A stretch of DNA of 64,000 bases from the NCBI GenBank assembly GCA_003013855.2, contig ML058465.1:496001-560000 (forward strand), written 5' to 3'. The first letter of the stretch is position 1. The number at the start of each line of letters is the position of its first letter. The notes below the pieces were generated by a model. That model saw only the letters and a program-made list of their open reading frames with translations, was not told the origin of the DNA and did not search any database. Below are positions 46,311 to 57,064 of the stretch, piece by piece. This DNA comes from Liriodendron chinense (lineage: Eukaryota > Streptophyta > Magnoliopsida > Magnoliales > Magnoliaceae). The position numbers were made by a program, and so were the translations under genes.

Positions 46311-46606
46311 GCAGGGGGGTTGGAAGGAAAGTAAATGTTGCACTTATGCTAGATGCAAATGAGATGATGCTGGAAAAAGAGTAGCTGGATGGACGGAGGT
46401 GTCGCAAGGGTTGGCTTCGAGTGGCTGGATCAGGACTTGAATGGCTTGGGAGGCTTGGACCAGTGGTCAGGCAAAGCTGGACCAGGGTTAGGCTCTCCTC
46501 ACTCGGGCTCTCCTTGGTGGACAAATGGGCTAAGGGTGGAGAAGGATGACTCAGACGGACGGGCTCTCTCTGGCTGAGTGGTGTCTTGAAATGAGAAGGG
46601 GAGGGG

Positions 46607-46618
46607 GGTATTTATAGC
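46607..46618 (-). promoter_or_regulatory. TATA box of the LTR promoter
   Basis: On the minus strand CTATAAATACCC, followed by a C/T-rich stretch, in the middle of the LTR. The equivalent site in the left LTR is 24,083-24,094 in complemented form. Confidence 0.7.
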
Positions 46619-46650
46619 AGCGAGGAGTGGCAGAACCCGTAATTTTGTCC

Positions 46651-46674
46651 GGGCGGCCTGCCATGGGCCGCCCG
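46651..46674. promoter_or_regulatory. GC-rich palindrome upstream of the LTR TATA box
   Basis: GGGCGGCC-tgccat-GGGCCGCCC, nearly self-complementary, 33 bp upstream of the TATA box on the minus strand. Related blocks precede both antisense genes (complemented 28,516-28,540 and 33,026-33,051). Confidence 0.6.
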
Positions 46675-46729
46675 TACGGCCGCTCCTCGGTTTCTAGCGA
46701 GTACGGCCGTTCCCTCGGGGCTGCTGTTG

Positions 46730-46890
46730 GACTCGCTGGTCGACTCAGTGAGTCGACTCAGCGGGTCGACTCGGTGATTTGACTCGACGGGTTGACTCGA
46801 CGGGTTGACTCGGTGTTTTGACTCGACGGGTTGACTCGACGGGTTGACTCAGCGGGTTAACTCAGCGAGTTGACTCAGTGAGTTTGACTT
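46730..46890. repeat. Short tandem repeats (GACTCGACGGGTT and variants)
   Basis: About 12 imperfect copies of a 10-14-bp unit. The equivalent in the left LTR is at 24,190-24,360 in complemented form. Confidence 0.9.
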
Positions 46891-47099
46891 TTTTGGGATT
46901 TTTTGACTGGCCTTTTTTATGGGGGGTTTTTCAGGGTGGTTTTTAGGACTGGGTTGACTGGGTTCAGGCTTGAACTGGGCTATGGAATGGGGCTTACAAG
47001 GGTGAGTTTGGCTGAGTTTGGACTTGGGATTTGGGGGTATGGTCCTCCGTTCAACCAGCTATCTCTACCAACAGTGTAGCCGAAGGTGGGGTGTCTACA

Positions 47100-48060
47100 A
47101 TGATCATCACTCATTTTTAATTTTAATTCTCAAAAATCATTGATTATAATGCTAGGGTTCATTGTTCAGTAATTCCAACGGTTGAAATGATGTTCTCAGC
47201 AAAGATAATTTGAAGGCTTGAGCCCAAAAATAAGCATATCCAAAGCTCCGGTTGACGACACCATAGGAAACAATGTGAATTGAACATCTACCATTGAAAA
47301 ATTCATAGAAGCTACGGAAGTTTTGGATCAAGCTACTGATATTTGTTTCTTCCATTCATTCATGTCTTTGTGATGTTATGTGTTATGGGTAAATTTGGGA
47401 CTATCCCAAAAGCTGCATGGTCAGAGCAACGTACGTGTGAATACTGACGTTCTCTATTTTCGCGCCCGAGTACTGAAGCATTCGGTTCATTAGGCCCAAG
47501 CGGTTGGTATTTACTAGCTTCCGACCGCTCGTGTTAAGCTTGAGAGATCTGTTTTCTCAAGCTCTCGATTGATCATCTCGAACCCGAACGATCGGCTTTC
47601 TCTTATTTACAACTAACCGACAATGACCAAACGCCCGCCATAACGTCACATCCAACTGGGTAGTACCTCCCAAACGCTATTATCCGAATGCTTGAGAGTT
47701 GATTGACGTATATCGCAAGTCATGGGATTTACTCCCCAGGATTATCATGAGAGATATTCGTGCTGCGCAGATATTCTTGCCTATCTCTTCGAGGTAATCA
47801 CATATCCAGCTAGGATTGTGACTCATCCTCGTAGGATATCAAATCTTGACATAATCAGAATCCTAGTCAAATATGGCAACACTATATCTTATAAAAGCCC
47901 TCCATGCCATGAGAAAAGGGACATGAAAAACAAAATACGTTGAACTACTTAGAAATTATTCCAACCCCAGCCATCCTCAATCATTAATCAGACGGCAGAT
48001 ATTCAAATTGGTCCATGATCAACATCTGGTGCTCACTTGAGTCTTAGAAAGTTCCAGCGC
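47100..48060. other. Right flank of the Tat element, unassigned
   Basis: No gene. A segment around 47,885-47,925 ('cttataaaagccctccatgcc') resembles the TATA region of an LTR, but no LTR ends could be set. Confidence 0.35.
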
Positions 48061-48069
48061 TACGAACTT

Positions 48070-48470
48070 AGGTTGAGCCAACTGTGATGCTTGTGAGAAA
48101 TCCACCCTGTCCATCCATTTTGTGAGCTCATTTTAAGACCTATGGCGAAAAATGAGCTGGATCCAAGACTCAAGAGGGCTGAAAACGTGAGGATTAAATG
48201 TCTATAGTTGAAATATTTGGGAGGCCACGGAAGTTTTGAATCAGGCTAATATTTCTGTTTTCAGTTCATACAAGTAGGAATGACATTATGATCGGTATGG
48301 ATGTCATATAAACATCAGTGTGGATCCTAGGAATGTTTCAACGGTAGGAATTTCCCTACCCGCCTTTTCCTCTAGTGTGGCCCACTTGAGTCTTGAATCA
48401 GGCTCATTTTTTTGTCTCACGTCCTAAATGAGCAATGGGGTGGATTTCCTACAAACAACACAGTGGGTCC
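48070..48470. mobile_element. Mutator-like MITE copy
   Basis: Left end gagaaatccaccctgtccatccattttgtgagctcattttaag; right end its inverted counterpart, aatgggg-tggatttcctacaaac followed by agtgggtcccacc. Noncoding interior. A partial relative follows at 48,880-49,020. Confidence 0.65.
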
Positions 48471-49104
48471 CACCTCAAAAAAAGCCATTTTTGTGCAAAT
48501 CCCATTTTATGGTGTTGAGTTGTATGTGAATGCGTTCAGTTTCATTTGAGAATGGAAAGATGGATGGGAATGAATGTCCAAAGGAAGGGCTGTGATGCTG
48601 GAATCCTCTTTTCAACACAGTGGGTGTAGCAAAAATTTCCTCCAAGTCACGGGTGAACTCCGTATATCAAGGGAGTTTTAACAGGAAGAGCTCTCCTTTC
48701 TGCATCCATTCAAGGGCCACAAGTGAGGAAAGAGTGGGAAAGAAATGCCTACCGTTTTTAAACCTCTTTAGGCTCCACCTTGATTTTTATATCACATCTA
48801 AAATATCGAATTGAAAACACAAAACAATTTAGTCTGATATGAACTTTGTGGCTATATGAATGTTTCAACAGTAGTTACTCAATCACCAATGTTTCCTCTA
48901 GTGTGGCCTAATCGAGTTTTGGATCTACCTCATTTTCAGTCACATGTCATAAAATGAGCTCTAAAAATAGGTAAACGAAGCAGATTTATCACAAACTATC
49001 ATGGTGGCCCCACGTAGCTTCCCTGCCAAAAAAAAGCCTTTGCCTGGAACGCGGATTGGGTACTGCTCACTTGGATATATAACCAGAGACGGACAGTCCT
49101 CTCA

Positions 49105-49530
49105 AGGGTTGTGGAGCCCAGCATGATGTAAGTGTTTTATCCAATTCGTTCATTCATTTTGAAAGACAATTTTAGAACATGATCCCACACAAAAGGAGTA
49201 GATTAAGGTTCTCGTGGACCACACCATAAGAATTAGCAGTGACAATGACCTCCACCGTTGAAACCTTCCTATGGCCCACCGTGATGTTTCTTCACATCCA
49301 ACCGGTTCATAAGATCACATGGACCTGGATGAAAGGAAATCATAAATATCAGCTTGATCCAAAACTTCTGTGCCCTACAAGACGTTTTCAGTGGTAGTCA
49401 TTAAATCCTCACTATTCATGTGGCATCGTCCACTGGATCATTCAATCTACCTCATTTTTATCTCGTATAGTAAAATGATTTTTCAAAATGGATAAGCGGT
49501 GTGGATGACCGTATGGAATAGAAAAGACTC
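49105..49530. mobile_element. Mutator-like MITE copy
   Basis: Left end 'gagcccagcatgatgtaagtgttttatccaattcgttcattcatttt' and right end 'aaaatgatttttcaaaatggataagcggtgtggatgacc' are inverted relatives. A CT microsatellite follows at 49,529-49,545. Confidence 0.55.
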
Positions 49531-49655
49531 TCTCTCTCTCTCTCCGGGGAGAGGGACTCGGCTATCTCCACGTTAAAATTCCCTTGAGATACGGAGTCTA
49601 CCTACGGCTGGGATCTATTCATATAGCAAAAATTTTCCAACTCCCCTGCGCTTAG

Positions 49656-50217
49656 GGAGAGCGCATTAGGTGAGACCCCAGCCTCACCTAAGTCGGTGCG
49701 GCCCTTACCATGGGGTTATCATGGGGCCCACCTTAATGTATGTATTATGTATCCACTCCATCCATCCGTTTTTTCATATCATTTTATGGCATTATCCCAA
49801 AATTGAAGCAGAGAACATTATCAGGTGGACCATACCATAAGAAACAGTGGTGATTGACCATCCTACCATTAAAAACTTCTTAGGATGTACCTTCATGTTT
49901 CCGTAGTGTTTATTTACCATCCAATCTGTTGATAAGGTCACATGAGCCTGGATGAAGGGAAAAAAAAAAAAAAAACAAATATCAGCTTCATCCAAAACTG
50001 TTTTGGCCCCTTAATGGTTAATCACCACTGTTTCCTATGTTATGGTCCACCTGATGATTTGATCTGCTTCGTGTTTTGTATAATGCCCTAAAATGATCTG
50101 GAAAAATGTATGGACGGTGTGGATACATAATACATACATGAAGGTAGGCCCCACGGTAACTAATAGTGAGGGCCGCACAGTCTTGGGTGAAGCCGGGGTC
50201 TCACCGAATCCGCTCCC
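49656..50217. mobile_element. Mutator-like MITE with 8-bp target duplication
   Basis: Left terminus GGAGAGCGCATTAGGTGAGA; right terminus, reverse-complemented, GGGAGCGGATTCGGTGAGAC. The flanks are GCGCTTAG (49,648-49,655) and GCGCTTAG (50,218-50,225). Inner arms carry the shared core (TGGGGCCCACCTTAATGTAT ... CCACTCCATCCATCCG). It is 562 bp with no open frame. Target duplications of 8-9 bp and long inverted ends fit Mutator-like (or hAT) transposition, and the 9-bp case at 56,433 favours Mutator. Confidence 0.85.
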
Positions 50218-50247
50218 GCGCTTAGTACGCAGACTTCGTAGCGAAGC

Positions 50248-50727
50248 GAAAGCCTTTCGCAGGAAGTCCTGTCCCGGGACCGGGGTCCACCGTGATGTTT
50301 GTGATAGATCCACCCCCGTTCATTCGTTTTTTGAGATCATTTTAGGACTGGAAGAGAAATGACCCAGATCCAAGACACAAGTGGGCCGCACTAAATGAAA
50401 ATGTGGGTAGGGAAATTCTTACCGTTCAAATCTCCCTGGGTCTACAGTGATGTTTATAGGCCATCTATACTGTTCATAACGTCGTCATACTAGGATGAAC
50501 GGAAGACTAAAATATTAGTCTGATTCAAAACTTTCTGTGGCCCTCGAATATTTCAACTATTGGGGTTCAATCCAGTATTGGATCCGGGTCATTTTTGAAA
50601 TCATGTCCTAAAATGGCTCACAAAACGGATGGATGGGGTGGATTTCTAACAACATTACGGTGGGCCCACCTACGTTCCCAGTGCAGGAACTTCCTGCGAA
50701 AGGCTTTCGCAGTAAATCCGCTTCCCT
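50248..50727. mobile_element. Mutator-like MITE with palindromic ends, beside an exon
   Basis: Left arm GCGAAAGCCTTTCGCAGGAAG and right arm CAGGAACTTCCTGCGAAAGG followed by CTTTCGC are inverted, and each is itself partly palindromic. Inner arms carry ggtccaccgtgatgtttgtg and its inverse. The right end, 'aaatccgcttcc', abuts the exon-like sequence at 50,741. The target duplication is not clear on the left. Confidence 0.75.
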
Positions 50728-50740
50728 GAAGGGAAAAACG

Positions 50741-51420
50741 ATCCTGCATCTCTGGATCCTAATCCATGCTCAGATCCATCAGCTAAGGAAGTCATGGCAA
50801 AGGTAAGAGAAAAGGATATCAGATTTTCTTCTTCTTCAGAATGCCTTCGGAACAGTTCATACTGTGGACCTTCACCGATCGGACAATCTTAACCCTAAAC
50901 CAATTGCCCTTTTGAAACTGCTGTCTGAATAGTTACAGAATTGTTGTACCACGGTCTACCATGTAGGCTGTCTTATGATTGTGAATTTCTTCTTTTAGGG
51001 AGTTATTTGATCCTCCATCACATCAATTCAGATAGTTAGATGATTACATTAGTATTTTTTTGGTTTATATTCCATCTATATTGTGGCCCATAATTTGTAC
51101 GGTTTCATTGTACGCATCATTGGATTATATATACAAGTTTTTACTACCTACCGGACTATGCTTTGTCCAATGACTGAAATATCTTCATGTGATCTTTATT
51201 ACAGAAGAAACTGAAGTTGGAAGAGTGTGAAGAACCTGCTTCCATAGAAGTCATGGCAAAGGTAAGAGAGGGAGATCCTCCTTTCTTTCTTTCTTTCTTT
51301 CTTTTGTAAGTGCCTGTGAATACCTGAAATACCCCTATCATGTGATCTTTCTTACAGAATCGACTAAAGCGACTGAAGTCAGAAGAGCCTGAGCAACCTG
51401 TTTCCAGAGCGATGGCAGAG
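50741..51420 (+). CDS. 5' part of an unrecognised gene with repeated phase-0 mini-exons
   Basis: Three exon-like pieces, each closed by a canonical splice donor. Exon a ends at 50,802 (DPASLDPNPCSDPSAKEVMAK | gtaagag). Exon b is 51,205-51,261 (after ttattacag; KKLKLEECEEPASIEVMAK | gtaagag). Exon c is 51,358-51,420 (after tcttacag; NRLKRLKSEEPEQPVSRAMAE | gtaagat). Exons b and c are 57 and 63 nt, phase 0 at both ends and clearly duplicates of one another. Exon a also ends in EVMAK. A paralogous first exon lies at 62,370-62,547. The start codon is not visible: the upstream side is occupied by a MITE. The charged, K/E-rich peptides match no family I know. No downstream exon was found before the retroelement relic at 51.5 kb, so this may be a gene fragment. 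Confidence 0.5.
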
Positions 51421-51439
51421 GTAAGATTGGGAGATCCGG

Positions 51440-51471
<32 letters not shown>

Positions 51472-51539
51472 CTTTTTTAAGTGTCTTTTAAAGCCTTCTT
51501 TAACAGCACGCATGAACGCCAGGGCGATTTTAGAGCATT

Positions 51540-53560
51540 GAAAGCACATTCAGTCTCATTAGACCACCTCCAATCATTCTTTTTGAGCAACAAGATCAAT
51601 GGGCTGCAACTTTGCCATAATCCTTGATAAATTTTCAATAACAACGTTTGACATCGAGAAAATCCTGTAAGACTCTTGGTCTAGTTGGTCTTAGCCATTT
51701 CACCATGCTGGAAATTTTTTACAAATTTATAGTAACTCCTCAGCCGAGATAATGTGGCCAAGATACTCAACCTCTAAACTTCCAAATCAAAATTTTGATT
51801 CTTTAGCGTATAAACGATATTGCCTTAAAACCTATAGCACATTCTCTAAATGTGATAAATGCTCCTCTCACATCTTTTACTATATATTAGTATGTCATCA
51901 AAGAAGACCAAGACCAACCTTCATAGGAATGAATTAAAAACCTTGTTCATCAAACTTTGGAATGTGGCATTAGTAAACCCAAACGGGATTACAAAAAACT
52001 CATAGTGGCCTTCGGCAGTACAGAAGGCAGTCTTGGAAATGTCGGGTTTGTGGACTCGAATCTGACGATACCCCAATTAGAGGTCCAGTTTTGAATAATA
52101 GATGAAACCATGCAATTCATCTAATAGCTCATCCACAATAGATATAAGAAACTTATCCTTCACCATGACTTGGTTCAGAGACCAATAATCAATGCACATG
52201 CGACAACTACCGTCTTGTTTGCGAACTAAGAGCACCAATGATGAATATTGACTAGTATTTGGCCTTATAATTTGTAAAGTCAACATTTTCTTAATCAACC
52301 ATTCTATTTCTTTTCTTTTCTTTTTTCTTTTTTTTTTTTTAGAAAAAAGGTACCTGTAGGGATGCACGCTAACTAGTGTAGCCCCATGGAATGTGATGGT
52401 CATGGCTTCATAGAGGCGGCAACACAAGCAGGTTTTACAAACACACCATAGAATTCATCTAACAACAACTTCAAATTGGGGAATTCGATCCTTGGCAGAA
52501 TTGTAGTTATGAGGATGCATAATTGGAGCACATGCCAGTGTCTTTTTTTGTGTCGTTATCTTGAATGATTCCTGATCATCACACTCCAATAGAGATGGTT
52601 GCAACCCTTTAAGCTGACACTCACTTGATCCTTCTTTGAATCTCATAGTGAGTTAAGAGAAGTCTCAAACCACCGGTCCAAGGGTCCTCAACCATTGAGC
52701 ACCCAATACCGCGTCACAACCTCCCAAATTAGTAAGCAAAAGGAAGTCAGCATGTATGGGTGTACCTTGAATTATAAGTGTTATCCCAGCACACGGTCCT
52801 TCAATTTGAAGCCCGATCATCGTTGGCGACCATTAGCTCGAATCCGATTCCATGTTGGACCACAACAAAGGCCTTTGAGCTGCTCTCAGGTCCAAGAAAT
52901 TGTGTGAAACCACTATCAATTAATAATATAACAGGCTGGCCACATAGCAACCGACGCTCATTCTTTGGGGAGTTGGGGATCTTGCTATGGCGTGCAACGA
53001 AATTTCAGGTGATGGCTCCTCCAAGATATCCATCTCCATATCAATCTTTTGACCCTGTTCAAGAGTTCCATTCTCATCTAATTAAGCGTTGTCGATCATA
53101 AAAAGCCCAAGGTTTTTACACTTGTGCCTTGGGTGGAATTTATCATCAGTGGAATGCCTCGCTTAATCCCTTGGTCTGGTTAGCAAGCATTTTGAACTGA
53201 TCATGAAGCTTGGCACAGCATCCCAAGATCTCCTGCATAATATCTTCCTATTTAGTCTTCCTATTTAGTCGAGCTAAAATATGTGGTAAGGGCGGTCACA
53301 AATTCATCCCATGTCAATTGTGGCCGGAACCGTTGATGCCAACGAGCGAAACCACTGCAAAGCCTCTCTCTCCATATGGAAGAAAGCAATCACAAGCTTT
53401 TGATCACCGACCATGCGGTTATAGTTGAAGAATTGCTCAGCATGGTGTGCCATCAAGATGGGTTGTCACCCCCGAATTTGGGAAGTCAAGCTTTAGAGTA
53501 TGGGTGTGGATATGCCCTCCACCACTAAAGGCACCTTAATCCTCACCGTGATGAGAAGAA
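51540..53560 (-). pseudogene. Decayed Ty3/gypsy (chromovirus-type) gag-protease-RT
   Basis: Read on the minus strand from right to left: a Gag piece near 53,330-53,490 (PKFGGDNPS, AEQFFNYNRM, VIAFFHMEREALQWFRSL); a protease-region piece near 52,690-52,790 (ADFLLLTNLGGCDAVLGAQW); the RT start near 52,077-52,350 (TLQIIRPNTSQYSS, RMCIDYWSLNQVMVKDKF, DELLDELHG); further RT at 51,860-52,070 (SKTAFCTAEGHYEF, VFFDDILIYS). FFDDILIYS and ADFLLLPLGG-type wording belong to plant Ty3/gypsy chromoviruses. Many stops and frameshifts break the frame. Integrase and LTRs were not found. It codes for no functional protein. Confidence 0.88.
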
Positions 53561-53599
53561 TTCACAACTGATTGTTTGCTTGAGTTAGTGACTCATTGA

Positions 53600-55400
53600 A
53601 ATTTGCGTCTTTTAAGATTAAACTTGTAAGACGCTTTGCGTGCAGAAGCTATTAGAGCTTATAGAACTATGGCTAGGTCCTAGAGGGGAAGTGATTGGGA
53701 CCGTTTTAAAATCCTTTTAAAAACCTTTTGTATAATTAAACTAAATTAACAATTATAAACTAATTAAACACGAACAGTTCGCTTCCAAGCTTAAGTGAGT
53801 CCAATCACAATGGCTAATAAAGATATGCAATTAAGTAAACTACCCTACGCATATAAATTATAATAGATATAACTATCAAGCATCTAATCTATATGCAATT
53901 ATCTAGACTACAAAGATATGCCAATTAATACCTAGTCTAAAAGTGAAATTATAAGATGTGTATGAGAATCTATCTATTCATGCATAGCATACATTTCATT
54001 CCAACATTTATATAACTAACAATTAAAGAGACAATGTTAGAATAAAAATGACTCAAATGACAATCTAAAAAAGAAGCATGTATAGTAGTTCGGTTTTCCT
54101 ACTCCACTCCCGACTACTGATCTTAACCTCTGAGATCACCAGATTTCACTATATTGAGATTTTAAATCAGGTTCACCTCTCAACCTTTACACAGAAGTTT
54201 TTGGCACAGGTTTACCTCTCAATCTGAACAGAGTTTTGGAAATGAGCTAATTCTCAACCTGACGGATATTTTCTAGGATCATCTCTCAATTTAGGTGTTT
54301 GACAGGTTCCACCCAATCTAGGAGTTTACAGGTTCCTCCCAACCACACGTACACACCCGTGTTGGTGGCTCCCCTTCTTGGAGACTTACGTATTTTCAAT
54401 AGGCTAACCATTAACCTTAATTTCACACGCAATCCTACCAAAAGGAATGAGTGCTACTAGACTCTTACAATTGACAACTTACTTATTCGATTGAGCCCCT
54501 TGTGTAGCGCCGCTTCGGTTGCTTGATCTCCGCTCTCTCGTGCTTCAATCAACTCCCATTTGCTCCCCCGATCTTTTTGCCGGTGTGTTGTTAATGCTCT
54601 AGCTCCAACGATCAATCATATTGCATGTGATGCTCTTCCGATATGCTCAAGGTGATAGAAGGTGGTGGGAATTCTCTACACCTAGTAGGAGTTAGTTGCC
54701 TAGATGAATTCCACCTAATTAGATCTCTAAAGAGGTTTAGACAAAGGATCTACTTATAGTCAAGGTGCCTAAAACATTTAGAAATCAAGAGAGAACAAGT
54801 TCATATTCATATGAGCTTAGAATGCTCTATCTTGTTATCAAACACAAGGAAATGACTTGAAATTGTTAAGATTAGAGCCTCAATGAATGAGAAATGGGGG
54901 TGGCTTCTAATGCACTAAATCTTCTCTCTTGAGACCCCAAATCGAGCCTAGACATTATGTAAAGAAAGCTCCAATAGATATAAAATGGCTAGTAACGGCT
55001 AGTTGATGACCGCTCGTGGCTCAACACCGATTGGTTGAGCAGGGTCTCCGACTGGTTGGCTAAAGGCCATGGACCGGTCGATTTAGGCCTTGGACATGGT
55101 AATGCTTGCTATCCCAATTGGAGCCGGTCGTGACCGGTCAGACAGGTGCCAACAACCAGTCATACGGTCCAGATGACCGATCGAATTTCGGCCAAGGTCA
55201 GGCTTTGCTTGCTGACCTATCTTGCCATCTAATGACTGGTCAACCAGGGGTTGCGATCAGTCAGCAGACACATGAATTCTGTTGTTTGGTTTGTCTTGTT
55301 TCCAGCAGCTCATGCAACCTTTTGGGCCTATTTTTGAATGATCTTTTGAGATACTTAAGGCCAATCTAAAATGACTAAAAGTATACCTACTGAGTCATGT
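53600..55400. repeat. Retroelement-like noncoding repeat with ACCGGTC motifs
   Basis: Begins near 'tcctagaggggaagtgattggga', wording typical of plant LTR-element junctions, and contains an ACCGGTC/GACCGGT-rich tract (54,960-55,260) like those at 13.9 and 16.8 kb. Coding potential is nil. Borders are uncertain. Confidence 0.45.
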
Positions 55401-55608
55401 GATCTAGAGATTTGGATTCTGATTTTTGTTCATGGGTTTTGACTCATCAAGGCATCTCATTTATCTATTTCTTCTTCCTTGATGCAGCTGGTCCACTTGA
55501 GTCTTCGGTCTTTATCTTCTTTAAGCTCAACGAACACCTAGACTCACTGACCTATATACTTGACAAATAAGGTGCACAAGTATGTCACAGAAAAGTGCGC
55601 TAACACTC

Positions 55609-55735
55609 AATCGAGTGCAGACAACATCTGGAGACAACATCTGGACAATGGTGTCTAGTCGTATGTCACATGCTACCAACTTATCGTACTTCAAATCGAG
55701 TGCAGACAACATCTGGACAATGGTGTCTAGTCGCT
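55609..55735 (+). repeat. Direct repeat of about 40 bp, 85-bp offset
   Basis: aatcgagtgcagacaacatc, then tggacaatggtgtctagtcg, occurs twice. In the first copy 'agacaacatctgg' is duplicated once more. Confidence 0.9.
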
Positions 55736-55739
55736 AACT

Positions 55740-56420
55740 TTGTTATTCTATGGTATGCTATAGCTATCTCACAATTTCCTCTATATTGGCGAGTTAAGAT
55801 GCTTTCACTAGGCTAAGAGTCGTGGGCTCTAATGGTAAATTGGGACGTGTGATTCTCCTTGTAGGAGCAATTTTCTCTGTTAAAATAAAAAGAAAAACAA
55901 TAGACTTGCTTTAAGGGGAGACCCCTCTAGATATCTCAAAGAGGATAGGGGGTTTCTCTAACAGAAATCCGAAAGAGGGTTCCTGTCTCTCACCTCATTT
56001 TTATCAGAATTTTAAGCTGTTGTCGAAAAACTAAAAGATAGGCTGGCACCATATTTGACACGAGCGCTATAAATTCGAGCACTATAAATCAATTCTATAG
56101 ATAATCACATCAAGTAAATGCTTAAACGATCACATCAGTATTTCTTTATCAGTTTCTATTCTCATTTGAAACTGAAATAAGATTTATTGCAGAGGTCGGG
56201 AGGTTTAATGCAGAGGTCGGGAGGAGCACGGGCAAGAGGCCCTAAGGTATGTTTTATCTGCGTGGGTGTTCATTTTATACAAGTGGGGCCATGATCCAAA
56301 ACGGGAGGAGCATGAACTAGTCGTCGTCCCATATGGACTATAGGCCCCAATTGTTCAAATTAGAAACACAAATTGTACAGTACAATCACTCTCCTATCAT
56401 ACTGAAATTGAAGTCCTGGC
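55740..56420. other. Noncoding DNA, no feature recognised
   Basis: A short duplicated phrase ('gcagaggtcgggagg' at 56,192 and 56,211) is the only structure seen. Confidence 0.45.
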
Positions 56421-56432
56421 CTATGCAGTGGG

Positions 56433-57049
56433 GGAAGTGGATTGGCTGGTGCCTCGCACACCAGCGACTTTGCTGGTGTTGGTATGTACCATCCGCTGAC
56501 AAGTGCGTCAGTCCTCAAGCTCTGTGAACATATGAATGGTTCAAAGAAAATGAAGATTCTGTGGGCCACAATGGTGTATTTAATATATCTACACCGTCCA
56601 TCCATTTGCGGAGATCATTTTAGGACATGATCCAAACAATGAGTTATATCCAAATCTCAAGTGGACCACACCATAAAAGGTAGTGGGACAATGATTCTTA
56701 CCATTAAAACATTCCTAGGGCCCACCATGATGTTTATTTGCTATCCAAACTGTTCATAATGTCACACGGACCTGGATGAAGGGTAAAAACAAATATCAGA
56801 TTGATCCAAAACTTCTGTGACCCCAATAAGGTTTCAATGGTAGACGTTTTATATCCGGCAGCATTATGCAGTGTTGTCCACTTGATTGTTGGATCTATCT
56901 TATTTTTGGGTTCAACCCTTATAATAATGTATCCAAATGGATGGACGGTTTGGATATAACACAAACATCATGGTGGGGCCCACAGAACTTGATGATGTCA
57001 ATACACCAGATCGCTCACTGGTGTACGGTACACCAGCCAATCCGCTTCC
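56433..57049. mobile_element. Mutator-like MITE with perfect 9-bp target duplication
   Basis: Left end GGAAGTGGATTGGCTGGTG; right end, reverse-complemented, GGAAGCGGATTGGCTGGTGT. Flanks are TGCAGTGGG at 56,424-56,432 and TGCAGTGGG at 57,050-57,058. The inner arms contain the conserved GATGTTTATTTG / CCGTCCATCCATTTG-type core in inverted orientation. It is 617 bp and noncoding. The 9-bp duplication is the Mutator signature and identifies the whole family. Confidence 0.92.
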
Positions 57050-57064
57050 TGCAGTGGGACACCT

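Larger units (their letters stand above)
23057..47099 (-). mobile_element. Tat-lineage (Ogre-like) Ty3/gypsy LTR retrotransposon, about 24 kb
   Basis: Two LTRs (23,057-24,579 and 45,570-47,099) bound gag-protease and pol on the minus strand. A primer-binding site adjoins the right LTR and a purine-rich tract adjoins the left one. The extra, catalytically complete RNase H between a degenerate RNase H and the integrase, the about 24-kb length, the tRNA-Arg-type primer site and the extra antisense genes all point to the Tat lineage. Both pol and gag frames are intact and long, so the insertion is not ancient, although the LTRs differ by many substitutions and small indels. The flanking 5-mers do not match (CAAGG after complementing the left side, ATGAT on the right). 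The left third of the element lies inside the complemented block. Confidence 0.9.
45570..47099 (-). repeat. 5' LTR of the Tat element
   Basis: Starts TGTGGACCCTCGCC and ends GGGGTGTCTACA (TG...CA), 1530 bp. It contains a 143-bp internal tandem duplication (46,034 and 46,177, marker ggtctgaacagtaagagt), short repeats of the form GACTCGACGGGTT (46,735-46,890), a TATA-type box and a GC palindrome. Transcription of the element starts here and runs leftwards. Confidence 0.95.

Noticed and set aside
47722..47943. 73-codon frame at 47.7 kb
   Set aside because: No motif, and it lies in a segment that looks more like an LTR leader with a TATA-type stretch.
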